DNA of 6,411 bases from assembly GCA_002333145.1 (NCBI GenBank), contig DDBN01000130.1, positions 1,051 to 7,461 on the forward strand, given 5' to 3'. The position numbers were made by a program, and so were the translations under genes. Source of the stretch: Moraxellaceae bacterium UBA2031. Lineage in GTDB: Bacteria; Pseudomonadota; Gammaproteobacteria; Pseudomonadales; Moraxellaceae. Shown piece after piece: positions 1 through 5,427 of this stretch. How positions within the stretch are numbered: the stretch's first letter is position 1; each line of letters starts with the position of its first letter. The notes below the pieces were generated by a model. It saw only the letters and a program-made list of their open reading frames with translations, was not told the origin of the DNA and ran no database searches.

Positions 1-18
1 ACATTACATCGTGGAACA

Positions 19-660
19 TCAAGGCTCCTGCATCCAAGCATCGTAGAGAAAAGTTTCATCTAATTGCTGTGGGCAATGCAGTGACGTTTCCAGATCTTTG
101 ATCAGGCCATCCTGCAACCCGTAGATCCAACCGTGTACCGCCAACTCCTGCCCACGTGCCCACGCATTTTGCACAATCGTGGTATGACAAACGTTGCGCA
201 CTTGACGCATCACGTTGAGCTCACAGAGCAAGTTCACCCTGTCCTCGCCCTCTAGTCCTTCAAATAGCGGCAAGCTCTGGTGGTACAACGCCTTGATTGC
301 GCGTAACCAGTTATCGATGAGCCCCAGCGCTTGATGCGATAGAGCGGCACGAACTCCGCCACAACCATGATGGCCGCACACAATTATCTGCTTCACTTCC
401 AAAACATCCACTGCGTACTGCAGCACCGACAGAAAATTCATGTCGGTAGCTACCACCATATTGGCAACATTACGGTGCACAAAAAGCTCACCCGGCATCA
501 TCCCAACAATCTCGTTAGCCGGAACACGGCTATCAGAGCAGCCAATCCAGAGAAATTCAGGACGCTGCTGAGTGGCCAGCCGATGAAAAAATTCGGGATC
601 TCCTTCCCGCATCTTCACAGACCATTTCTGATTTTTTTCCAGCAACGACTTAATTTGCAT
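19..660 (-). CDS. can: Beta-class carbonic anhydrase
   Basis: Zinc enzyme of the cytoplasm that interconverts CO2 and bicarbonate. The 213-residue product is close to the usual length of the family (E. coli Can is about 220). The zinc ligands are all visible: C41 and D43 in the CSDSR motif, and H97 and C100 in the GHHGCGG motif. The Asp-Arg dyad is D43/R45. W38, R63 and Y180 match, one residue offset, the Trp39/Arg64/Tyr181 bicarbonate-pocket residues known from the Haemophilus and E. coli enzymes. This suggests the allosterically regulated type II form (inference). The ATG start gives the standard MQIKSLLEKNQKW-like N-terminus of the family. The gene lies 48 bp downstream of moeA on the same strand, so it is probably cotranscribed. 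The ribosome binding site is weak (only GAG about 6 nt before the ATG). No terminator is visible in the 18 bases left beyond its stop codon. Confidence 0.97.
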   Translation of the reverse strand: MQIKSLLEKNQKWSVKMREGDPEFFHRLATQQRPEFLWIGCSDSRVPANEIVGMMPGELFVHRNVANMVVATDMNFLSVLQYAVDVLEVKQIIVCGHHGCGGVRAALSHQALGLIDNWLRAIKALYHQSLPLFEGLEGEDRVNLLCELNVMRQVRNVCHTTIVQNAWARGQELAVHGWIYGLQDGLIKDLETSLHCPQQLDETFLYDAWMQEP

Positions 661-708
661 AAAGACTCATTTAGCTAGCGAGTGCTGCTCTAAATTCAGG
701 TTATAGTT

Positions 709-1944
709 TCAGGCCAGCCAGTCGGCATAACTAACAAAGGGCAAGGTATCTCCCTCATTTACCAACTGCCCCGCTTCTTGCCAGGCAAGACCGTCTGACC
801 AACACACCGAGCTCAGTACGCCCGAGCTTTGATTAGGGTACGCGACTAGCCGCACCCCCGCTGGCGTCATTTGCCGCTGTACGCGCAGATACTCACGTCG
901 CTTACCTAACTTACGGCTAAAAGCGCATGGAACGGCATACGGCAGTGGTGGCACAAAGTTTTCACCCTGCCGCCAGCGCAACCACGGCACTGCCGCCACC
1001 AGCAGCGTTACCCACACAGCAACGGGGTTGCCGGGCAGGCCAATAAAGGGGGTTTTACCCACATAACCAAAAGCCAGCGGCTTGCCTGGTTTGATGCCGA
1101 GCTTCCACAGCACCATGCGGCCTTCCGCTTCAACCGCCGTCTTAAGATGATCTTCTTCACCGACCGATACGCCGCCACTGCTGATAATTACATCTGCCGT
1201 ACCCGCTAGTTCAATCAGCCTTCGTCGGGTGGCTTCGAGATTATCTGGCAACGTTCCCGCATCAAGAATCTCGAATCCCATGGATGCCAGTGTACTGATA
1301 AGCGTGAACTGATTGCTGTTGTAAAGCTGGCCTGCGGCTAGCGGAATGCCAGGTTGCACCAACTCGTCGCCACTCGACAATACCGCCACACGCAAGCGCC
1401 GGCGCACCGCCACACTCGCCACGCCTATCGATGCCAACAGGCCAATATCCGCTGATTGCAGCCGCCGTCCTGCCTCAAAAAGTGTTGCGCCAATAGCAAT
1501 ATCCTGACCTGCACGGCGTACGTTTTGACCTGCCTTCATGGCAGGAATACAGATGCGCCCATCCGGCAATACCTCGACATCCTCCTGCATCACTACCGCA
1601 TCCGCACCAAGAGGCACTTCCGCTCCGGTGAAAATACGAGCACAGGAGCCAGCCTGTAGTGGCTGCGGCGCAATACCCGCAGGAATACGCTGACTTACCG
1701 CTAAATCTGCGCCAGCAATCGCATCCTTCGCACAGAGGGCATACCCATCCATTGCACTGTTATCTGCGGGAGGCACTTGCACGGCCGACACAACAGGCTC
1801 GGCCAATACAGCCCCGCAAACTTCCTTCAATGGCAGATGCACTGCCTCCATGACAGGCAGTGCTTGAGCCTCACGCTGAAGCTGGGAAAGTACCTCTTCT
1901 AGCGTCGCGAGATGCCCACGATCGCAACCACATCCGGCGCTCAT
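709..1944 (-). CDS. moeA: Molybdopterin molybdenumtransferase MoeA
   Basis: Cytoplasmic enzyme that inserts molybdate into adenylylated molybdopterin to make active molybdenum cofactor. The 411-residue product has the same length as E. coli MoeA. Visible family motifs in order are NSAMDGYA (residues 62-69), GQNVRRAGQDI, SSGDELVQPG, LYNSN, SSGGVSVGEEDHLK, WKLGIKPGKPLAFG and GLPGNPVAVWVT. The middle set belongs to the MoCF-fold catalytic domain, and the last part is the C-terminal beta domain. An in-frame ATG lies 24 bases further upstream, but the start at 1944 is preferred because GAGGAG sits 5 nt before it and the ATG overlaps the moaB stop codon as TAATG, which is typical of translational coupling. 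The N-terminus MSAGCGCD carries two close cysteines of unknown significance. moaB is upstream and can is downstream. Confidence 0.97.
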   Translation of the reverse strand: MSAGCGCDRGHLATLEEVLSQLQREAQALPVMEAVHLPLKEVCGAVLAEPVVSAVQVPPADNSAMDGYALCAKDAIAGADLAVSQRIPAGIAPQPLQAGSCARIFTGAEVPLGADAVVMQEDVEVLPDGRICIPAMKAGQNVRRAGQDIAIGATLFEAGRRLQSADIGLLASIGVASVAVRRRLRVAVLSSGDELVQPGIPLAAGQLYNSNQFTLISTLASMGFEILDAGTLPDNLEATRRRLIELAGTADVIISSGGVSVGEEDHLKTAVEAEGRMVLWKLGIKPGKPLAFGYVGKTPFIGLPGNPVAVWVTLLVAAVPWLRWRQGENFVPPLPYAVPCAFSRKLGKRREYLRVQRQMTPAGVRLVAYPNQSSGVLSSVCWSDGLAWQEAGQLVNEGDTLPFVSYADWLA

Positions 1945-2516
1945 TATTTCTCCTCGCGCGTACCGCAATTATCGAGTCGGCGTACTCCGGCTGGCTCAAC
2001 ATTTTTTTTCTGCAACAAACCGACAAAATTGCAGGGCCGCTGGCGTGCATCAAGCTGACCGGCAATCATCTGTGTCCATGCCGTACGACAGGCATTGGTT
2101 GAACCTGGCACACAGCATACCAACGTGAAGTTAGCCAATCCGGCCAGCGCACGGCTCTGCATGGTTGATGTACCGATTTCTCCAAAGGAGATCTGCCGAA
2201 ATAACTCACCAAAGCCATGCACTTCTTTATCAAATAATGGCAATACTGCTTCCGGCGTATTATCGCGTATCGTAAATCCCGTACCCCCTGTCACCAGTAC
2301 AACCTGCACATCCGCGTCAGCAATCCATTGCGATACTACTGCACGGATTTGATAAATATCGTCACGCACCAGCGCACGATCTGCCAGTTGATGCCCTGCC
2401 TCAATCAGACTATCCGCCAGCAATTGGCCAGAAGAATCTTCTGCAAAGCTACGTGTGTCACTAACGGTCAATACCGCAATTTTCAACGAAACAAATTCAC
2501 GCACCGCGCTGCTCAT
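1944..2516 (-). CDS. moaB: MogA/MoaB-family molybdenum cofactor biosynthesis protein
   Basis: Member of the MoaB/Mog family, which binds molybdopterin. MogA-type members adenylylate it before MoeA inserts molybdenum. In E. coli MoaB itself has no clear role, so the exact activity here is an inference. Visible motifs are KIAVLTVSDTRS, VLVTGGTGFTIRDNTPEAV, the PLFDKEVHGFGELFR segment, GTSTMQSRALAGL and the PGSTNACRTAW segment with QLDARQRPCNF, all close to MoaB of Pseudomonas and E. coli. The product is 190 residues with the start at 2516. An ATG 60 bases upstream is in frame but lacks family-like sequence, whereas AGGAG lies 8 nt before 2516. After the conserved PCNF, about 25 residues form a tail longer than in E. 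coli MoaB, whose DNA carries the moeA ribosome binding site. The stop overlaps moeA as TAATG. The promoter should lie in 2517-2720. Confidence 0.95.
   Translation of the reverse strand: MSSAVREFVSLKIAVLTVSDTRSFAEDSSGQLLADSLIEAGHQLADRALVRDDIYQIRAVVSQWIADADVQVVLVTGGTGFTIRDNTPEAVLPLFDKEVHGFGELFRQISFGEIGTSTMQSRALAGLANFTLVCCVPGSTNACRTAWTQMIAGQLDARQRPCNFVGLLQKKNVEPAGVRRLDNCGTREEK
1950..1955 (-). promoter_or_regulatory. Ribosome binding site of moeA
   Basis: GAGGAG read on the minus strand, 5 nt before the ATG at 1944. It lies inside the 3' end of moaB and decides the start of moeA over the in-frame ATG at 1968. Confidence 0.85.
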
Positions 2517-2524
2517 TAAATATT

Positions 2525-2529
2525 CTCCT
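2525..2529 (-). promoter_or_regulatory. Ribosome binding site of moaB
   Basis: AGGAG on the minus strand, 8 nt before the ATG at 2516. It supports this start over the in-frame ATG at 2576. Confidence 0.75.
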
Positions 2530-2603
2530 GTGTTGCCGGCACATCCCGACAAATCACCTATTAATCTGGCTACCACACTGCCACTACCGTTGCAGTGAAT
2601 AAA

Positions 2604-2619
2604 TACCCCTTATGGGAAA
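2604..2619. promoter_or_regulatory. Weak NarL-like 7-2-7 site
   Basis: TACCCCTTATGGGAAA. The left heptamer TACCCCT fits the NarL/NarP consensus TACYYMT fully. The right heptamer TGGGAAA fits the inverted consensus at about 4 of 7 positions. Its centre (2611.5) lies 22 bp from the better site centred at 2633.5, about two helical turns. It could be chance, since the region is rich in C runs. Confidence 0.3.
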
Positions 2620-2647
2620 CCGGTCTACCCCCGAAGGGATAGGCCGG
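2620..2647. repeat. 28-bp palindrome able to form a 12-bp hairpin
   Basis: Arms CCGGTCTACCCC (2620-2631) and GGGATAGGCCGG (2636-2647) pair across a 4-base loop. There is one G-T wobble (2624/2643) and one C-A mismatch (2628/2639). Read on the minus strand, as moaB leader RNA, the loop is TTCG closed by C-G, the very stable UUCG tetraloop type. No T-run follows on either strand, so it is not a typical rho-independent terminator. It may be a regulator operator, a leader RNA structure, or both. Confidence 0.75.
2626..2641. promoter_or_regulatory. Candidate NarL/NarP 7-2-7 binding site
   Basis: TACCCCCGAAGGGATA consists of two inverted heptamers, TACCCCC and AGGGATA, spaced by 2 bp. Each matches the NarL consensus heptamer TACYYMT at 6 of 7 positions. 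The centre at 2633.5 is 23 bp upstream of the centre of the FNR-type box. If the FNR box is at -41.5, this site is near -64.5, close to the arrangement in known nitrate-regulated promoters. It lies inside the larger palindrome, which gives a second possible explanation for its symmetry. Confidence 0.45.
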
Positions 2648-2649
2648 AA

Positions 2650-2663
2650 TTGACACTCATCAA
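2650..2663 (+). promoter_or_regulatory. FNR/ANR/Dnr-type box upstream of the porin gene
   Basis: TTGACACTCATCAA matches the consensus TTGAT-N4-ATCAA at 9 of 10 fixed positions. The centre (2656.5) lies 64.5 bp before the porin ATG. A class II arrangement (-41.5) would put the transcription start near 2698 and the -10 element at 2686-2691 (CACCAT, a poor match). The box is symmetric and lies about 140 bp upstream of moaB, so it could also serve moaB. Confidence 0.7.
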
Positions 2664-2720
2664 GTGCTGCTACTCCTCATAAGCACACCATAAACACATC
2701 ATGTTCAGAGGCGTATCGTC

Positions 2721-3971
2721 ATGCATAGCCACAAGCTCTCGCTCTTCGCTTTTTCCATATTGCTCGCTAGCACATCCAGTTTTGCCGCTGAATCCGCCAT
2801 GCAATTAGTGGATAATAGCAAGATCGGTATTGATGCTCGTTACCGCTTTGAGCTTGTTGATCAAGATAATGCCCTTCGCAATGCCAAAGCCCAAACTGTA
2901 CGCGCCCGAATTAGCCTGCAAACAGGCAAGTGGTACGGTGTATCTGGCCTCATTGAGGGCGACCATGTCGCCTCTCTGGATAACGACCGCTACAACGATA
3001 CTCGTAACGGTGAAACGACCTACTCATTAGTTCCAGACCCTGAGGGCAGCGAAATCAACCAAGCACTGCTGCGCTTAGATCACCAGCGCGGCAGCATTGT
3101 GGCAGGCCGCCAACGCATCAACCTGGATAATCAACGTTTTATTGGTGGCGTCGGCTGGCGTCAGAATGAACAGACCTATGATGGCGCGTTCGGCCAACTC
3201 AAGCCACTCGATACGCTTACGCTGACCTATGCCTACATCGACAACGTCAACACTATTTTTGGCCCTGATGGTTCTGGCATGCTGAAAACGACACCCGCCA
3301 ACATTATTGGCCACAGTCAGCTTTTCAATGTGAGATATGCCCCTTCCACTGCCGTCGCGGCGACCCTTTATCACTATCAACTGGGCATGGATAACCTAGG
3401 CTTTGCCAATACTATCCCTGCACCCGTCGGCACACTCTCCAGCCAAACCAGTGGCCTTCGTCTTGCCGGCGCACTCAAAGGCGTAAGCTATGTTGGCGAG
3501 TATGCCGAACAGCAGGCGCACGATAGCAATCCGCTCAATCTCGACTCGCGCTACTACCTCGCTGAACTGGGCTACACCGCAAAAGGAGTGGCCCTAAAAG
3601 GCGGCTATGAAGTGCTAGGTGGCAGCTCAGGAACCCCTAATAACCTTGCCTTTCAAACACCGCTGGCAACAAAGCATGCCTTCCAAGGCTGGGCTGACCA
3701 GTTCCTGACCACCCCTGCTGCGGGTGTAAAAGACGGCTATATCGGCGCCGCCGCACCTGTACTGGGTGGCTCACTGCAGGTCTGGTATCACGAATTTCGG
3801 GCCGATAAAGGCGGGGCCAGCCCTTATGGTGAAGAAATCGACGCCTCCTATGGTCATGCCATTCCAGGCATCAAGGGGCTGTCCGCGCTGGTGAAGTTTG
3901 CCCGCTACGATGCCAACCGCTTCTCGGTGGATACCGATAAGGTCTGGGTGCAACTGCAATACAGCCACTGA
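2721..3971 (+). CDS. Outer-membrane porin, alginate-export-like beta barrel
   Basis: Predicted outer-membrane channel of 416 residues. A Sec signal peptide is clear: MHSHK, a hydrophobic stretch (about residues 6-16), then SSFA-A with cleavage near residue 22 or 23. The mature part shows alternating beta-strand patterns rich in Tyr, Gly and charged turns, for example RYRFELVDQDN, RIDLQ-like amphipathic segments, VAGRQRINLDNQRF and ALVKFARY. The RQRINLDNQRF segment and overall length recall the alginate-export/porin-like family (family recognition by eye, moderate certainty). Substrate is unknown and alginate should not be assumed. The C-terminus ends VQLQYSH rather than in the usual terminal Phe or Trp, with Tyr third from last. 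The start is supported by AGAGG at 2707-2711, 9 nt before the ATG. It stands alone between an FNR-type promoter and a terminator, and appears to be an anaerobically induced porin. Confidence 0.85.
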   Translation: MHSHKLSLFAFSILLASTSSFAAESAMQLVDNSKIGIDARYRFELVDQDNALRNAKAQTVRARISLQTGKWYGVSGLIEGDHVASLDNDRYNDTRNGETTYSLVPDPEGSEINQALLRLDHQRGSIVAGRQRINLDNQRFIGGVGWRQNEQTYDGAFGQLKPLDTLTLTYAYIDNVNTIFGPDGSGMLKTTPANIIGHSQLFNVRYAPSTAVAATLYHYQLGMDNLGFANTIPAPVGTLSSQTSGLRLAGALKGVSYVGEYAEQQAHDSNPLNLDSRYYLAELGYTAKGVALKGGYEVLGGSSGTPNNLAFQTPLATKHAFQGWADQFLTTPAAGVKDGYIGAAAPVLGGSLQVWYHEFRADKGGASPYGEEIDASYGHAIPGIKGLSALVKFARYDANRFSVDTDKVWVQLQYSH

Positions 3972-3977
3972 TCTATT

Positions 3978-4023
3978 CCTGCGGCAATATTGACAATGAT
4001 CAAGGTTGTCGCAGGATTTTTTT
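3978..4023 (+). terminator. Rho-independent terminator of the porin gene
   Basis: Seven bases after the porin stop, CCTGCGGCAAT (3978-3988) pairs with GTTGTCGCAGG (4005-4015) as an 11-bp stem with two G-U wobbles, followed by A and seven T (4017-4023). The 16-base loop can fold further, because TTGA (3990-3993) pairs with TCAA (4000-4003). That inner dyad is an FNR-type box. Confidence 0.85.
3990..4003 (+). promoter_or_regulatory. FNR/ANR/Dnr-type box upstream of the DGC gene
   Basis: TTGACAATGATCAA has the same half-sites (TTGAC and ATCAA) as the box before the porin gene and matches the consensus at 9 of 10 positions. The centre (3996.5) is 66.5 bp before the ATG at 4063. A class II start would lie near 4038, with CAGACT (4026-4031) as a mediocre -10. 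The box lies inside the loop of the porin terminator. Confidence 0.7.
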
Positions 4024-4062
4024 CCCAGACTTTGTTGTTCAGAATCCTTGGGAGTCTTTTCA

Positions 4063-4446
4063 ATGAGCACCAAGCACCTTCCTTTGGTGTACTCCTGCTC
4101 CGGCTGCTCCAATGTGGCACAGCTGGCCAATACACTTGCTCTGCGCCTTGATCGAGCCGACGTTGCCGAAATGAGCTGCATTGCTGGCGTGGGCGGCAAT
4201 GTGCCGGCACTGGTGCGGAAAGCACAATCAGGTCGTCGTATTCTGGCGCTGGATGGCTGCCAGTTGCATTGCGTAAAAAGCTGCTTGGCTCAGCACGGCG
4301 TTACTGCAGACCTGCACCTGACCCTCAATGAATTCGGTCTGCGTAAGCGTTATGGCGAGGACTGTACTGAAGAAGAAGCCGATCAGTTATTTGCAGAAGT
4401 CAGTGATTTGCTGCACGTCGTTACATTGGATGCCACCGGTACCTGA
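4063..4446 (+). CDS. DGC-domain putative zinc-binding protein
   Basis: Small cytoplasmic protein of 127 residues, without signal peptide or membrane segment, that resembles the 'DGC' family of putative zinc-binding proteins, whose biochemical role is not established. Cysteines lie at 12 and 15 (YSCSGCSN), 39 (SCIAGVGG), 66, 70 and 74 (DGCQLHCVKSCL) and 101. This gives a CxxC motif plus the name-giving Asp-Gly-Cys, enough to bind zinc or another metal, or to do thiol chemistry. The start at 4063 is chosen because GGGAG lies at 4050-4054, 8 nt upstream, and the protein begins right before the family's conserved strand. An ATG at 4006 is in frame but lies within the terminator. The gene follows an FNR-type box, so anaerobic expression is inferred. 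It converges on moaE with 7 bp between the stop codons. Confidence 0.9.
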   Translation: MSTKHLPLVYSCSGCSNVAQLANTLALRLDRADVAEMSCIAGVGGNVPALVRKAQSGRRILALDGCQLHCVKSCLAQHGVTADLHLTLNEFGLRKRYGEDCTEEEADQLFAEVSDLLHVVTLDATGT

Positions 4447-4453
4447 GACCTAA

Positions 4454-4924
4454 TCAGGACTCTCCACTTTTCTGCCAGCGGGCCGCTGCTGCATGATCAT
4501 CATCACGTTCGTCTACCCAACGCTCACCTGAGGGTATTGCCTCGCGCTTCCAGAATGGCGCGCGCGTCTTCAAGTAATCCATGATGAAGCGACACGCATC
4601 AAACGCGGCATCTCGATGCGCGCTGGCGATTCCTACAAAAACAATGGGATCGCCAGGCGTCAACAAGCCGACACGATGAATAACGCGAACATTCAGTAAT
4701 GGCCAGCGTGTATATGCTTCTGCCACGATTTTTTCCAGCGCACTCTCCGTCATGCCGGGGTAATGCTCTAGAAACATACTCGCCACATCGGCGCCATCAT
4801 TGTAATCCCTCACATAACCAACAAAGCCGGCTACCGCGCCCACTCCCTGATTAGCTGCATGCAGGTCATTGAGCTCGGCTCCGCCATCAAACGTAGTTGT
4901 CTGAATGCAAATCATGTCATTCAT
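4454..4924 (-). CDS. moaE: Molybdopterin synthase catalytic (large) subunit MoaE
   Basis: MoaE pairs with thiocarboxylated MoaD to add two sulfurs to cyclic pyranopterin monophosphate, giving molybdopterin. The 156-residue product is close to E. coli MoaE (150). Conserved segments are GAVAGFVGYVRDYNDG, LEHYPGMTE, RWPLLNVRVIHRVG, FVGIASAHRDAAFDAC and IMDYLKTRAPFWKRE. The catalytic lysines are K119 and K126, the same numbers as in E. coli when counted from the ATG at 4924. That ATG overlaps the moaC stop as ATGA, indicating translational coupling. A GGAAA sits only 2-3 nt before it, and an ATG at 4915 (fourth codon) is a possible alternative. No moaD lies beside it. Confidence 0.97.
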   Translation of the reverse strand: MNDMICIQTTTFDGGAELNDLHAANQGVGAVAGFVGYVRDYNDGADVASMFLEHYPGMTESALEKIVAEAYTRWPLLNVRVIHRVGLLTPGDPIVFVGIASAHRDAAFDACRFIMDYLKTRAPFWKREAIPSGERWVDERDDDHAAAARWQKSGES

Positions 4925-5391
4925 TTTCCATAACGGTAATGGCCACTCTTACCACCAGTTTTTTCTAACAAACGTACTGACTCAATTGTCATTCCTTTAT
5001 CTACCGCTTTGCACATATCGTAGATCGTCAGCGCCGCAATACTTGCCGCCGTTAACGCCTCCATTTCCACACCGGTTTGTCCTGCAAGCTTACAGCGTGA
5101 CTCAATATGCACCACATCATCACCCTCAGCCGTCAGCTCCACCTTGACACTCGTCAACAGTAACGGGTGGCAAAGCGGAATCAACTCATGGGTCTTTTTT
5201 GCAGCCATGATGCCCGCAATACGTGCTACCGCAAACACATCTCCTTTTGGATGACCACCCTCCTGAATCATCTTCAGTGTTTGTGGCAGCATGCGCACAC
5301 GCGCCTCTGCTACCGCCTCACGCGTGGTCATATTTTTATCTGTCACGTCCACCATGGCGGCATGCCCTTTAGCATCCAGATGAGTCAGCAC
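4921..5391 (-). CDS. moaC: Cyclic pyranopterin monophosphate synthase MoaC
   Basis: MoaC converts the MoaA product 3',8-cyclo-7,8-dihydroguanosine triphosphate to cyclic pyranopterin monophosphate, the first stable intermediate of molybdenum cofactor synthesis. The 156 residues align along their length with E. coli MoaC (161). Visible landmarks are MVDVTDK, KGDVFAVARIAGIMAAK, the LIPLCHPL motif with H75 (E. coli H77), GVEMEALTAASIAALTIYDMCKAV with D125 and K128 (E. coli D128 and K131), and the GGKSGHYR tail. The start is GTG at 5391, supported by a strong GGAGG 6 nt upstream and by the LTHLDAKGHAAMVDV N-terminus typical of the family. It follows norR by 36 bp and overlaps moaE by 4 bp, so a norR-moaC-moaE unit is likely. 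Confidence 0.97.
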   Translation of the reverse strand: MLTHLDAKGHAAMVDVTDKNMTTREAVAEARVRMLPQTLKMIQEGGHPKGDVFAVARIAGIMAAKKTHELIPLCHPLLLTSVKVELTAEGDDVVHIESRCKLAGQTGVEMEALTAASIAALTIYDMCKAVDKGMTIESVRLLEKTGGKSGHYRYGK

Positions 5392-5397
5392 AGCCTT

Positions 5398-5402
5398 CCT
5401 CC
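5398..5402 (-). promoter_or_regulatory. Ribosome binding site of moaC
   Basis: GGAGG on the minus strand, 6 nt before the GTG at 5391. It decides for this non-ATG start. The 36-bp gap to norR is otherwise A/T-rich without a convincing terminator. Confidence 0.85.
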
Positions 5403-5427
5403 AAAAAACATATAATCAAAAGATAAA

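Noticed and set aside
700..728. TATAAC on the minus strand before can, a possible -10 element.
   Set aside because: The -35 position matches poorly, and cotranscription with moeA explains expression as well.
1945..1968. An in-frame ATG at 1968 that would add 8 residues to MoeA.
   Set aside because: The ATG at 1944 has GAGGAG at ideal spacing and overlaps the moaB stop, and the shorter protein has the standard length.
2517..2576. An in-frame ATG at 2576 that would add 20 residues to MoaB.
   Set aside because: The extra residues do not look like the family, and AGGAG supports the start at 2516.
2517..2650. A molybdenum cofactor riboswitch (Moco RNA) in the moaB leader.
   Set aside because: Only one hairpin is visible. 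I could not recognise the conserved multi-helix Moco motif, so a covariance-model search would be needed.
3771..4225. Minus-strand open frames of 106 and 142 codons opposite the porin end, the terminator and the DGC gene.
   Set aside because: No recognisable motifs or ribosome binding sites were seen, and they cross a clear terminator and a well-supported gene on the other strand.
5411..5416. A perfect TATAAT on the plus strand between moaC and norR.
   Set aside because: No -35 element lies at a suitable distance and no plus-strand gene follows. A minus-strand promoter for moaC here (TTGAAG with GATTAT at 19 bp) is also too weak to call.
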